DNA from: Gammaproteobacteria bacterium
GTDB taxonomy: Bacteria > Gemmatimonadota > Gemmatimonadetes > Longimicrobiales > Gaopeijiaceae
Reading direction: 5' to 3'
Assembly: GCA_028819075.1 (NCBI GenBank)
Contig: JAPPMM010000047.1
Coordinates: forward strand, 1 to 64,000
DNA length: 64,000 bases
Shown: one piece after another, positions 15,636-24,128 of the stretch
Position numbering within the stretch: position 1 is the first letter of the stretch
How the letters are laid out: each line of letters opens with the position of its first letter
The notes under the pieces: model-generated
The model's database searches: none
Seen by the model: only the letters and a program-made list of their open reading frames with translations
Told to the model about the DNA's origin: nothing
Position numbers and translations under genes: made by a program

Positions 15636-17345
15636 ATGCGTCGCTTGCTGACTGGCCTCTTCGTGCTCTCGCTGTTCGCGCCCGTCTCGCGCCTACAGGC
15701 GCAGGAGTCCTCATTCGACGTGCTCATCACCGGGGCTCAGGTCCTGGACGGCACGGGAAACCCGTGGATCTACGCCGATGTCGGCATCCGGGACGGGATG
15801 ATCGCGGCCGTGGGCGACCTGGCCGACGCGCCGGCCGAGCGGGTCATCGACGCCCGCGGCAAGGTGGTGGCGCCCGGCTTCATCGACCTTCATTCGCACG
15901 GCGCTGGAGGTCTGGCGGCGCCGGACGAGCGCCGCCGCGCCGCCGCCAACCTGGTCACCCAGGGCGTGACTACCGTCGTCATCAACCAGGACGGCCGCAG
16001 CCCGGTGGACATCGGTGCGCAGAGGTCGCTGCTGCAGGACCTGCGCATCGGTCCCAACGCGATCCTCATGGTGGGCCACAACTCGATTCGCGCGGAGGCC
16101 ATGGGCGACGACTACCAGCGTCTCGCGACGCCCGCGGAAGTGCAGCGCATGCGGGACCTCGCGCGCGCAGGGATGGAAGCGGGGGCCTTCGGGATGTCGG
16201 CGGGCCTCGAATACGTCCCCGGCCGCTGGAGCAATACCGACGAGGTCGTCGCGGTCGTGGAGGAGATCGTGCCGTACGGCGGCGTCTTCATCGAGCATGA
16301 GCGCAGCAGCGGCACCTCGCCGATGTGGTGGAGGCCGAGTCAGGACGAGCCCGGGCCTCCCACCATGCTCAACTCCATCCAGGAGACGATCGAAATCGGC
16401 GAGCGCACCGGGGCCACGGTGGTGGCGACCCACATCAAGGCCCGGGGCGCCAACTACTGGGGCTCGAGCGGCGCCATCATCGCGGCCATCCGCCGGGCCC
16501 GGGACCGGGGCGTCGCCATCTTCGCAGACCAGTACCCTTACGCGACCAGCGGGAGCGACGGCAACGTTAGCCTGATTCCGGAATGGGCCGTGGGCGCCGA
16601 CGATGAGCCGCCGGGCGGTGGTCCGGGCGCGACGCCCGATTACACGGAAGCCTTGCGCGCGACCCTGGCCGATCCCGAGCGCGCCCGCATGCTCAGGCAG
16701 GACATCGCCTACGAGACGGAGTTCCGGGGCGGCGCGGAGAACATCGTGGTCTTCGACTACCCGGATCGCACGCTGATCGGCAAGAGCGTCGCCGAGATCG
16801 CGGACGAGCGCGGGATCTCAACCGTCGAGACCGCAATCCAGCTCCAGCTCGAGGGAATGCGTGACCGGCGCGGCGGCGGGCGTCTGCGCAGCTTCTCGTT
16901 CTCCGAGGAGGACATCGAGAACTTCTCCGCGCAGCCCTGGGTGGCAACTGCCTCCGACGGCGGCATCTCACTGCCCGAGGACGGACCGGCCATCCACGCC
17001 CGCTACTACGGCACCTTCCCGCGCAAGATCAGGCAATACGCCCTCGACCGCGGCGTCCTGTCCGTCGAGAACGCCATCCGCTCCATGACCACGCTGCCCG
17101 CCCAGATCCTGGGGTTCCGTAACCGGGGCCAGGTGCGGGAAGGCTTCGTGGCCGACGTGGTCGTCCTCGACCTCGAGCAGGTCCGCGACATGGCCACCTT
17201 CACCAATCCGCACCAGTACGCGACCGGAATCGACTACGTGCTCGTCAATGGCAGCTTCGTCGTGGACGAGGGCGCGCCCACAGGGATGCTCCCCGGAATC
17301 GTGATCACGCCCACCGAGGGAAGAAGGCCGCCCGCGACGGACTGA
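15636..17345 (+). CDS. secreted D-aminoacylase-like amidohydrolase
   Basis: The product is 569 residues, started at ATG 15636 by CGGAGG at 15625-15630, with a signal peptide ending near R-L-Q-A-Q. The amidohydrolase barrel shows the metal motif D-L-H-S-H-G (His86, His88), A-T-H-I-K-A-R-G, F-A-D-Q-Y-P-Y and a general-base Asp in T-A-S-D-G-G (Asp441). The C-terminal strand H-Q-Y-A-T-G-I-D-Y-V-L-V-N-G is typical of N-acyl-D-amino-acid deacylases. Canonical D-aminoacylases have a metal-bridging Cys in N-C-G. The matching place here is N-Q-D-G-R-S, so the Cys appears replaced by Asp. The likely reaction is hydrolysis of N-acyl-D-amino acids or of peptides containing D-residues. It forms an operon with the PpiC and HupE-like genes. 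Confidence 0.85.
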   Translation: MRRLLTGLFVLSLFAPVSRLQAQESSFDVLITGAQVLDGTGNPWIYADVGIRDGMIAAVGDLADAPAERVIDARGKVVAPGFIDLHSHGAGGLAAPDERRRAAANLVTQGVTTVVINQDGRSPVDIGAQRSLLQDLRIGPNAILMVGHNSIRAEAMGDDYQRLATPAEVQRMRDLARAGMEAGAFGMSAGLEYVPGRWSNTDEVVAVVEEIVPYGGVFIEHERSSGTSPMWWRPSQDEPGPPTMLNSIQETIEIGERTGATVVATHIKARGANYWGSSGAIIAAIRRARDRGVAIFADQYPYATSGSDGNVSLIPEWAVGADDEPPGGGPGATPDYTEALRATLADPERARMLRQDIAYETEFRGGAENIVVFDYPDRTLIGKSVAEIADERGISTVETAIQLQLEGMRDRRGGGRLRSFSFSEEDIENFSAQPWVATASDGGISLPEDGPAIHARYYGTFPRKIRQYALDRGVLSVENAIRSMTTLPAQILGFRNRGQVREGFVADVVVLDLEQVRDMATFTNPHQYATGIDYVLVNGSFVVDEGAPTGMLPGIVITPTEGRRPPATD

Positions 17346-17349
17346 GGCG

Positions 17350-18816
17350 CTACCGCCGACCCGAACTATCCGTCCTCAACGCCCCCGGCCCGCGGATCAC
17401 GCCCTCATCTCCAACCACCTCGATTTCCGTGCCGAACGGGTCCGAGAGCGCGGCCAGGAGCGTCAGGATCCGTTGCGCGTCCTCGCCCGAGGCCGCCACC
17501 GGCCGGCCACGCTGCGGGCGCGGCAGTCCGTACCCCAGGACCGTCGGCACCAGTCGGATTTCGTAGAGCTCTCCGTCGCGAAAGTCCGAAACCGCCACGA
17601 CTCCGTCCCACCAGTAGTCCGCCGCGGGACGCCCGCCTCCTGACGCCACTTCCCTGCCATCGTAGAAATCGGACGGCAGCCCCCTGAACTCGTCCACGTC
17701 ATAGCGGGCATAGTTGTCCCAGGGCTGGAACGGCGGGGTCTCGTTCTGGAACAGGAAGTCGTCCAGGGAATAGAAGATCGGCTTTTCCTGATAGATCTCG
17801 ATGCCGCGCAGCACGTGCGGACCGTGCGCGTAGAAGGCATCGGCCCCGGCATCGATGGTGGCCCGGGCGAACGTCACCAGCGCGTCCGCGGGCACATAGC
17901 TGCCCTCGTTGCATTCGTCCTGATAGAGGCCCAGGCAGCCCGGCTGGTCTCCGGCCCGGCTCGGAATGTAGTTGTTGCCACCCCCCTGGTGGGTGTGGCT
18001 GGTCACCACCACCCAGTTGGCCTGCCGGCGCGCATCGCGGACCGTCGCCAGCAGCTCCTCCAGATCGCCCTCGTGCGGGGTCGTGATGGTGCGGTAGCCA
18101 TCGCCGGGTTCGAAGTTGCCCTCGATGCCCCCTACCTGGGCGCGCGCTTCGTCCAGGCTCTCGTAGACGTCGCGTGGCACCGTGTACGTGGTCTCGAAGC
18201 GCATCGGCGCGAGGCCGGGCCGCCCGCGCATGTCCGGACGCTGGTGGCCGGCTCTCATGTGCTCGGAGAAGCTCGACGACACGGCGATGAGCGCCACCCG
18301 GCCATCCATCGTTTCCAGGTAGGCAGGGGCCCTGGCGAGCGCGAGATTCTCGCCCGAGCCGGCGACCTTGATTCCGGCCGCGGCAAGCGCACGCTGAGTC
18401 GAGCGCATCCCGCCCGCGCCCCAGTCCATGGTGTGGTTGTTGGCGAGCCCCAGCATGTCCAGGCCGATCCAGGCCAGATCCTTCGCCAGGTCCGGATGCC
18501 CCGCCATGTACGTGCCCCCGCTCTGGGCTGAAGGAATGATGTCGGGACCGTACTCGTGCAGCAGCATCTCCATGTTGCCGAGGCCCACGGTACTCCCGCC
18601 GATCACGTCCCTCAGCTTCAGAAACTCGGGCTCGTCGTAGGGCATCAGCGCCCGCGTGATGATCAGGTCCCCCACCATCGCCATGGTGATCTCCCCTTCC
18701 CCATCGCGATGCTGGGCCTCGGCGGGTAAGGCCGTCAGCAGGGGCGAAAGGAAGAGCGAGACGCCGAGAGCCCGGCGGGCAAGAATTCCGGTTCGGGTTG
18801 CAGTCGATCCGCGCAT
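17350..18816 (-). CDS. CapA-family (PGA_cap) metallophosphatase-like exported protein
   Basis: The 488-residue product uses ATG 18816 (CAGGAGG lies 5 bases before it) and has a signal peptide ending near P-A-E-A-Q. The fold is the calcineurin-like CapA domain: A-M-V-G-D-L-I-I-T-R near residue 46, G-N-M-E, L-A-N-N-H-T-M-D-W-G, V-V-T-S-H-T-H-Q-G and A-H-G-P-H-V-L-R-G-I-E-I-Y. These supply the Asp, Asn and His ligands of the dimetal site. CapA proteins were first known from poly-gamma-glutamate capsule formation, but most relatives have no known substrate. The window ends inside a second family member (63239-64000). It converges on the amidohydrolase with 4 bases between stops. Confidence 0.85.
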   Translation of the reverse strand: MRGSTATRTGILARRALGVSLFLSPLLTALPAEAQHRDGEGEITMAMVGDLIITRALMPYDEPEFLKLRDVIGGSTVGLGNMEMLLHEYGPDIIPSAQSGGTYMAGHPDLAKDLAWIGLDMLGLANNHTMDWGAGGMRSTQRALAAAGIKVAGSGENLALARAPAYLETMDGRVALIAVSSSFSEHMRAGHQRPDMRGRPGLAPMRFETTYTVPRDVYESLDEARAQVGGIEGNFEPGDGYRTITTPHEGDLEELLATVRDARRQANWVVVTSHTHQGGGNNYIPSRAGDQPGCLGLYQDECNEGSYVPADALVTFARATIDAGADAFYAHGPHVLRGIEIYQEKPIFYSLDDFLFQNETPPFQPWDNYARYDVDEFRGLPSDFYDGREVASGGGRPAADYWWDGVVAVSDFRDGELYEIRLVPTVLGYGLPRPQRGRPVAASGEDAQRILTLLAALSDPFGTEIEVVGDEGVIRGPGALRTDSSGRR

Positions 18817-18971
18817 GTTTACCTCCTGCCGCAGGGAAGATCTGACTTGCAACAGTGAGATTACGCCGCGACGGGATAGGGGGGCAAGCGGGTTGGCGGC
18901 GGGCTTACGATGGCAGCGTTAGCCACGGGTTCGGGCTGGCATGGCCGCCACGCGGAGGCTAGGCTTTCCCG

Positions 18972-19499
18972 ATGGCCTCGCAGATTCTGAAGTGCGCGAG
19001 TTTGCCGGCACTGCTGGTGCTGCTTGCCGGCTGTTTCAGCTACGCTCCCCTGGCTTCCGTCCCGCCGCCGGGAACCGACGTCCGGGTTCGTTTGACCGTC
19101 GCGGGCGCCCTCCGTCTCGACGACCTCGATATGACGGCCGAGCGGGAGTACGAAGGGGAGCTCGTCTCCGTGAGCGAGCGTGAGATCATTCTATCCGTCG
19201 CTCGGGTAACCAACGCTGCCGGCATCGGCGGGGGCCGCGTCCTTCAGGACCACATGGCGTTCCTGCGGGATGAGATTGAACGCGTCGAGGCGCGGCGGGT
19301 GTCCGTCTGGCGCACCAGCCTCCTTACCACCGCCCTGGCTACCGCGCTCGGCATGCTGATCCACCAAGCCATTGGTTCGGGAGGAGAGGAAAACGCCCCG
19401 TCTCCCACCAACCCCGGAACAATCGGCGCTGTGAGCCCTCCGGCGTTGGGACCCTTGCCGGACGCGATTCCACGACGCGGTGTTGTGACACCCGTCTGA
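18972..19499 (+). CDS. hypothetical lipoprotein
   Basis: The product is 175 residues with a lipoprotein signal and lipobox L-L-A-G-C. The first half has beta-strand-like segments (D-V-R-V-R-L-T-V-A-G-A-L-R-L, G-E-L-V-S-V-S-E-R-E-I-I-L-S-V) suggesting a small beta-barrel. This is followed by a possible membrane-associated helix (W-R-T-S-L-L-T-T-A-L-A-T-A-L-G) and a Pro/Gly-rich tail. No family is recognised. It is divergent from the CapA gene and ends about 270 bases before the SusC leader. Confidence 0.7.
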   Translation: MASQILKCASLPALLVLLAGCFSYAPLASVPPPGTDVRVRLTVAGALRLDDLDMTAEREYEGELVSVSEREIILSVARVTNAAGIGGGRVLQDHMAFLRDEIERVEARRVSVWRTSLLTTALATALGMLIHQAIGSGGEENAPSPTNPGTIGAVSPPALGPLPDAIPRRGVVTPV

Positions 19500-19592
19500 T
19501 CTGCGACAGGTACGCGGTTCACGCGGCCGCGCTCGCAACATTCCACGCGCAGAATCGCGGTTGACGGGGGCGGATTCCGACCGCGACGGCAC

Positions 19593-19632
19593 TTCCGGAA
19601 AGGCCCGGATCTGGTCAACGATTCCGGAAAGG
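19593..19632 (+). repeat. pair of TTCCGGAAAGG direct repeats
   Basis: TTCCGGAAAGG occurs at 19593-19603 and 19622-19632, offset by 29 bases, upstream of the susC promoter-like sequence. The core TTCCGGAA is itself palindromic. It may be a regulator site for the operon; this is inferred. Confidence 0.4.
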
Positions 19633-19641
19633 TCTTCATCC

Positions 19642-19717
19642 TTGCCGATGAAGATGGTAGCTTGTAGGATTTAACCTGATCGTCCGGGAGACCCGCTGTA
19701 ACAGCTCAGGCTTTTTT
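19642..19717 (+). promoter_or_regulatory. susC leader: promoter-like sequence and terminator-like structure
   Basis: TTGCCG (19642-19647) and TAGGAT (19665-19670) are 17 bases apart and could form a weak promoter. Immediately after, CCTGA (19675-19679) pairs with TCAGG (19706-19710) and encloses two small hairpins, CGGG-AGA-CCCG and GCTG-TAA-CAGC. It is followed by C and six T (19712-19717). This looks like an intrinsic terminator or attenuator 52 bases before the susC start. No known riboswitch class is recognised. Confidence 0.4.
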
Positions 19718-19769
19718 GGCGCCTTCCACCACGGCACCCGCCGTTCCCCATCCCTCGGACGGAGGTTGG

Positions 19770-22700
19770 ATGATGTCTTTCACTCGTTGTACTCGTCCGT
19801 TTTCTTCTTCAGCGGCAGGCTCCGTCCTGCTCTTCTTGGCGCTGGCTGGTCCGGTCCAGGCGCAAGAGGGCAGGATCACCGGACGCGTCACTGCAGCCGG
19901 CACGTCACTACCTCTCCCTGGCGTCCAGGTACACCTCCCGGGCACAGGACGGGGAACGCTGACGAACGCCAGCGGAACCTTCGTCATCATCAACGTTCCC
20001 GTCGGTGAAGTGACGGTCCGCGCCGAGAGGATCGGATACCATACCGGGGAACAGACCGTCACCGTCGTACTTGACGAGACCGCCATTCTCGACTTCGAGC
20101 TGACCGTGTCAGCGATCGGACTGGATGAGATCGTTGTGACCGGTACGGCCGGTCAGAGTCTGCGACGGTCCCAACCGGCGCAGGTGTCGGTCGTCGATGC
20201 CGCGGAAGCGATCGAGCTGGCTCCGATCAACAGCGTCTCCGAGGTTCTCCAGTCGCGGATCCCGGGAGTGTCCGTAACGCACGGATCGGGTGTCTCCGGC
20301 TCGTCACAGAAGATTCGAATACGGGGCTCCTCCTCGATATCCCTCTCCAACGAGCCGCTCATTTTCATCGACGGGATTCGTGCCAACGGCACGATCGAAT
20401 CGGTGAACCGGCCGGGGGAAGGCTCCGGCAGCGGCACCGGAACGGGAGGACAGGCAACCAGCAGGCTGAATGACCTCAACCCCGAGGACATCCAGAGCAT
20501 CGAGGTGGTGAAGGGACCGGCAGCCGCAACGCTCTACGGGGCGGACGCTTCCGCGGGCGTGATTCAGATCATCACGAAGCGCGGGTCGGCCGGCGGTTTC
20601 CGGCAGACGCTCACGGCGGAATACGACGCCATCTCCCATGACAACTTCACACCGCCTTCCAATTGGGGCGTGTGCGCTCAGACTCACATCGACCGTGGCG
20701 CCACGCTCTGCCAGGGAGTGCCCGTCGGCACCGTGGTCTCGGACAATCCGCTTGAGCGGTACGGCGCTTTCAGCACCGGCAACCACAAGTCCCTGAGCTG
20801 GTCCGGAAGAGGGGGAACGGACACGGGAGACTTCACATACTATCTCTCCCTCTTCGCCTCGGGCGAGGACGGCACCCTCCCTGCCAGCGACTGGGACAAG
20901 CGGTCGGGCCGCGTCAATGTCACGTGGACCCCGCACCCGGTCCTGACGCTGAACGCCGGCTATACACTGCTGACCACGTACAGCCGGCAGCCCGACAACA
21001 ACCATAGCCTTTACGGGATGGTGACCAACGCGCTCCTGGGTTCCCCCCTGACGGTGGGCACGGAACCGAACGACGGTTGGCTTGGTCCCCGCCAGGTCGA
21101 CGCCATCGCGGCCATCAAGAACGAGGTCGATGTCGTCCGGCACATGCCCACGCTCGAGCTCGGCTTCCAGCCTTTCGACTGGCTTTCGAATCGGCTGATC
21201 GTGGGCGGCGACTACACGGCGAACGAGAAGGTTCGCCACATCCCCAGGACCGATCAGAATCTGTATCGATCCACCCACAATCCCGGGCTGGTGCGTGAGA
21301 CGCGCAGAAGCCTCCAGTATGTCACCCTGGACTACATCACGAACGCGACGTTCCGCTTCGGCGGAGCCAGCCAGTGGTCGACCAACGGAGCAGTCGGGGT
21401 CCAGGTGGTCGACATCCGGGACGACTTCCTGTGGGGTGACGGCCTGGGCCTCGCCACCAACTCCGCCAGCGTGGTTTCCGCCGCTGCCGAGAGCGCCGGG
21501 GGACAGCGCTTCCTGCGGGAGAGGTCGCTCGGGTACATCGGGCAGGGGGAGGTCGGTTACCAGGATCGGCTGTTCTTCCAGGTCGGCATGCGCGTCGACC
21601 GGAACTCTTCCTTCGGCGAGGAAGTGGGTGCCGTCTACCTGCCGAAGGCCGGAGCTTCGTGGGTTGTTTCGGAGGAACCGTTCTTCGGAGGCGGCCTGGG
21701 CTTCATAAACACACTCCGCCTGCGCGCGGCGTATGGAGCAACGGGACGTGCGCCGCCACCGGGAGCTACGCTGGAGACACTGGATCCGGTTCCGTACGCC
21801 ACCAGGGCCGGAAATGTCGAAGTGGGGCTCGGTCTGCTGAACCCGGGCAAGCTCGAGCTGAGACCCGAGCGGGGAACGGAATTCGAAGCCGGTGTGGATG
21901 CAAGCTTTCTGGACGACCGACTGGGGATCGAACTCACCTATTTCAACAAGGTGACGAAGGATCTCCTCCTTCGCAGGGAACTCCCGCCCTCGGTCGGATT
22001 CAGGGAAGACCCCTTCGACAACGTCGGCGAGGTGCACAACCGCGGTCTCGAAGCCCTCGTGAATGCCCAGGTGATCACCACACCCGACTTCTCCTGGGAC
22101 GTGACCCTGTCCGCCAGTACCCTCACCAATGAGCTCGTCGATCTGGGAGATCTTCCCGCCTTCGGGCAGTTCGAGCGCTTCGTCGAAGGGCGTCCCCTCT
22201 CGTCGTTCTTCTCGCCGAAGATTCGCCGAATCGATGTGGCAGGCAACCAGGTCATCGTTTCGGACACGCTGGAGTTCATCGGCGGGAAGTTCCCGGGGCA
22301 CGAGGGCAGCATCGCCTCTACCATGACGATCTTCGGCGATCTTCGTGTAGCCGCGCAGCTGGATTGGAAGGGCGACTACTACATGAACAACAACCAGCGG
22401 CGGTACCGCGAAATCCAGCTTGCCCGGGCTCGGGCAGCGTTCGACCCGAACTATCTCCCGCCTGAGGAGCAGCTCCGCCGCTTCGGCCCGTTCGTGAACG
22501 AGTCGGGACAGGAAGTGAACAAGGCGGAGGTCCGCGAGGCCTGGTACGAGAAGGCGGACTTCCTCCGGTTCCGGGAACTCGCGCTGGTGTATGCCCTCCC
22601 TGCGCAACTTGCAGGCCAACTCGGGGCCGATCGTGCGACGATCACCCTTTCGGCACGCAACCTTGCCCTGTGGACCGACTACAGCGGGCACTCTCCCGAA

Positions 22701-22808
22701 GCCATCTCCGGCCCTGCCAGAGACCTCGGAGAGGGATTCCAGGTCTATGACTTCTTCAACGTGCCCCCGGCACGCCGCTACGGCATAAGGGTGAATCTCG
22801 GATTCTGA
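19770..22808 (+). CDS. SusC/RagA-family TonB-linked outer-membrane transporter (1)
   Basis: This 1012-residue protein starts at ATG 19770 or 19773 behind CGGAGG. After a signal peptide (ending P-V-Q-A-Q) come a carboxypeptidase-regulatory-like domain (about 35-115), the plug domain (about 125-265, with I-F-I-D-G-I-R, I-Q-S-I-E-V-V-K-G-P-A-A-A-T-L-Y-G and G-V-I-Q-I-I-T-K) and a 22-strand barrel ending in aromatic Phe (R-V-N-L-G-F). It should import an oligomeric nutrient through TonB energy together with the SusD lipoprotein that starts 10 bases downstream. Two secreted S9 peptidase genes follow, which suggests a peptide substrate. Confidence 0.92.
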   Translation: MMSFTRCTRPFSSSAAGSVLLFLALAGPVQAQEGRITGRVTAAGTSLPLPGVQVHLPGTGRGTLTNASGTFVIINVPVGEVTVRAERIGYHTGEQTVTVVLDETAILDFELTVSAIGLDEIVVTGTAGQSLRRSQPAQVSVVDAAEAIELAPINSVSEVLQSRIPGVSVTHGSGVSGSSQKIRIRGSSSISLSNEPLIFIDGIRANGTIESVNRPGEGSGSGTGTGGQATSRLNDLNPEDIQSIEVVKGPAAATLYGADASAGVIQIITKRGSAGGFRQTLTAEYDAISHDNFTPPSNWGVCAQTHIDRGATLCQGVPVGTVVSDNPLERYGAFSTGNHKSLSWSGRGGTDTGDFTYYLSLFASGEDGTLPASDWDKRSGRVNVTWTPHPVLTLNAGYTLLTTYSRQPDNNHSLYGMVTNALLGSPLTVGTEPNDGWLGPRQVDAIAAIKNEVDVVRHMPTLELGFQPFDWLSNRLIVGGDYTANEKVRHIPRTDQNLYRSTHNPGLVRETRRSLQYVTLDYITNATFRFGGASQWSTNGAVGVQVVDIRDDFLWGDGLGLATNSASVVSAAAESAGGQRFLRERSLGYIGQGEVGYQDRLFFQVGMRVDRNSSFGEEVGAVYLPKAGASWVVSEEPFFGGGLGFINTLRLRAAYGATGRAPPPGATLETLDPVPYATRAGNVEVGLGLLNPGKLELRPERGTEFEAGVDASFLDDRLGIELTYFNKVTKDLLLRRELPPSVGFREDPFDNVGEVHNRGLEALVNAQVITTPDFSWDVTLSASTLTNELVDLGDLPAFGQFERFVEGRPLSSFFSPKIRRIDVAGNQVIVSDTLEFIGGKFPGHEGSIASTMTIFGDLRVAAQLDWKGDYYMNNNQRRYREIQLARARAAFDPNYLPPEEQLRRFGPFVNESGQEVNKAEVREAWYEKADFLRFRELALVYALPAQLAGQLGADRATITLSARNLALWTDYSGHSPEAISGPARDLGEGFQVYDFFNVPPARRYGIRVNLGF

Positions 22809-22817
22809 GGGGGAACC

Positions 22818-24065
22818 ATGAGAACCATGATAGAGAATGGAACGCGAGGCCTGGCCACGATCGCACTTGTGGTCGTCGGCCTGGGACTTTCCGGGTGTGA
22901 TGACTTTCTGACGGTCCCCAACCCCAACGCGGTAATTGCCGGGGAAATAGACCCGGTGAGTGACGCTCGTGCGCTGGCGTTGTCCACCCAGCAGAACTTC
23001 AAGCAGGCATGGGGAGACTTCATCGTGGAGGGTGGATGGTTCACCGGAGAGATCCTCAGCGCCGACATCAACGCGCCGGGCAATCTCTGGGCCACGCGTG
23101 TCGTAGATCAGACGCTCTCCAGTGAGTTCCCGGAACTCGCCCAGGCGATAGCTCTCGGAGCCCGAGTTTCCGAGCAGCTCGAGGGAACGGAGGTAGCCGG
23201 CAGCATCCACGCGGCGAGAGCCGCGTTGTTCACGGGCTGGTCCTTCCTGGCCATGGCGGAATTCTATTGCCAGGGAGCAGTGGGCGGCGGGCCTGCTCTC
23301 AGCACGGCGCAGATGCTCGAGTCGGCCGCCGATCGCTTTTCTCACGCCATCGACATCAGCAGGGGACTTGGGCCCGGGGAGGCCCAGGACTTCGTCAATG
23401 CCGGTCTCGTCGGACGAGCTCGGGCCAACCTTCAGCTCGGGCGCGCGGGCGAGGCCAGCGCGGACGCCGGTCAGGTAGCGCAAGGGTTCGTGTATAACCT
23501 CACCTTCGTGGACGACATCGCCAATCGCACGCGCCTGTCGAACCGGGTGTGGGATCGCACCTTCGGACAGTCGGTCGTCTCGGTGCACCCCGACTTTCGC
23601 GACCTGGACGATCCTCGCGTAACCGTGATTCCGCCGGAAGTAAACAGGCATGTTCCCATGGATGGGCAGACCGAGATCTTCAGCCCGGGGAAATACACGA
23701 GCTACAACGATCCCATCCGGCTCGCGTCCAGGCTCGAAGCCGACTACATCGCGGCGCATGCGCAGGGGAATGCAGCCCAGTTGAGCCTGGTGCAGGCGCG
23801 GCGCGAAGCCAACGGCCAGCCGCCGTACGACGGTCCAATGGACGATCAGAGCGTCTTCATCGAGTTCATGGACCAGTACTCACTGGACTTCTATCTCGAA
23901 GGGAAGCGGATGCTCTATTTCCGCACCGACCCCTTTGTCCTGCGAGGAGTCCAGTCTCCCGGGACGCCGTATCACAAGGTCGGATATGAGCCGTACTCCG
24001 CCACGACGTGCTGGCCGTTGCCGTTCAAGGAGCTCGCGAACAATCCGAACTTCCAGGGAGGGTAG
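22818..24065 (+). CDS. SusD/RagB-family substrate-binding lipoprotein (1)
   Basis: The 415-residue protein has a lipobox L-S-G-C followed by D-D-F-L-T-V-P-N-P-N, the usual SusD opening. Helical TPR-like repeats follow (A-A-R-A-A-L-F-T-G-W-S-F-L-A-M-A-E-F-Y and A-G-L-V-G-R-A-R-A-N-L-Q-L-G). The end W-P-L-P-F-K-E-L-A-N-N-P-N is the conserved SusD C-terminus. GGGGGAACC before the ATG acts as ribosome binding site. It should form the lid of the upstream SusC barrel. At 415 residues it is compact for the family. Confidence 0.9.
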   Translation: MRTMIENGTRGLATIALVVVGLGLSGCDDFLTVPNPNAVIAGEIDPVSDARALALSTQQNFKQAWGDFIVEGGWFTGEILSADINAPGNLWATRVVDQTLSSEFPELAQAIALGARVSEQLEGTEVAGSIHAARAALFTGWSFLAMAEFYCQGAVGGGPALSTAQMLESAADRFSHAIDISRGLGPGEAQDFVNAGLVGRARANLQLGRAGEASADAGQVAQGFVYNLTFVDDIANRTRLSNRVWDRTFGQSVVSVHPDFRDLDDPRVTVIPPEVNRHVPMDGQTEIFSPGKYTSYNDPIRLASRLEADYIAAHAQGNAAQLSLVQARREANGQPPYDGPMDDQSVFIEFMDQYSLDFYLEGKRMLYFRTDPFVLRGVQSPGTPYHKVGYEPYSATTCWPLPFKELANNPNFQGG

Positions 24066-24128
24066 GTTCCCGCGCTGAGCCCATCAAGAAACGTGAACGG
24101 GAAAACACCCCCTTCCGAGGAGCGCACC

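Noticed and set aside
14865-17345. Longer reading of the D-aminoacylase-like gene starting inside the HupE-like gene
   Set aside because: The signal peptide and the CGGAGG site before ATG 15636 fix the start there; the upstream part is an out-of-frame reading of the HupE-like gene.
19500-19769. Cobalamin or other known riboswitch upstream of susC
   Set aside because: I see none of the conserved core sequences of known classes; only a terminator-like structure is supported.
20304-23759. A very long open frame on the minus strand antisense to SusC and SusD (1)
   Set aside because: High GC content removes stop codons from the opposite strand. The translation has no signal peptide or domain and is rich in Arg/Val/Gly, while the plus strand carries clear families.
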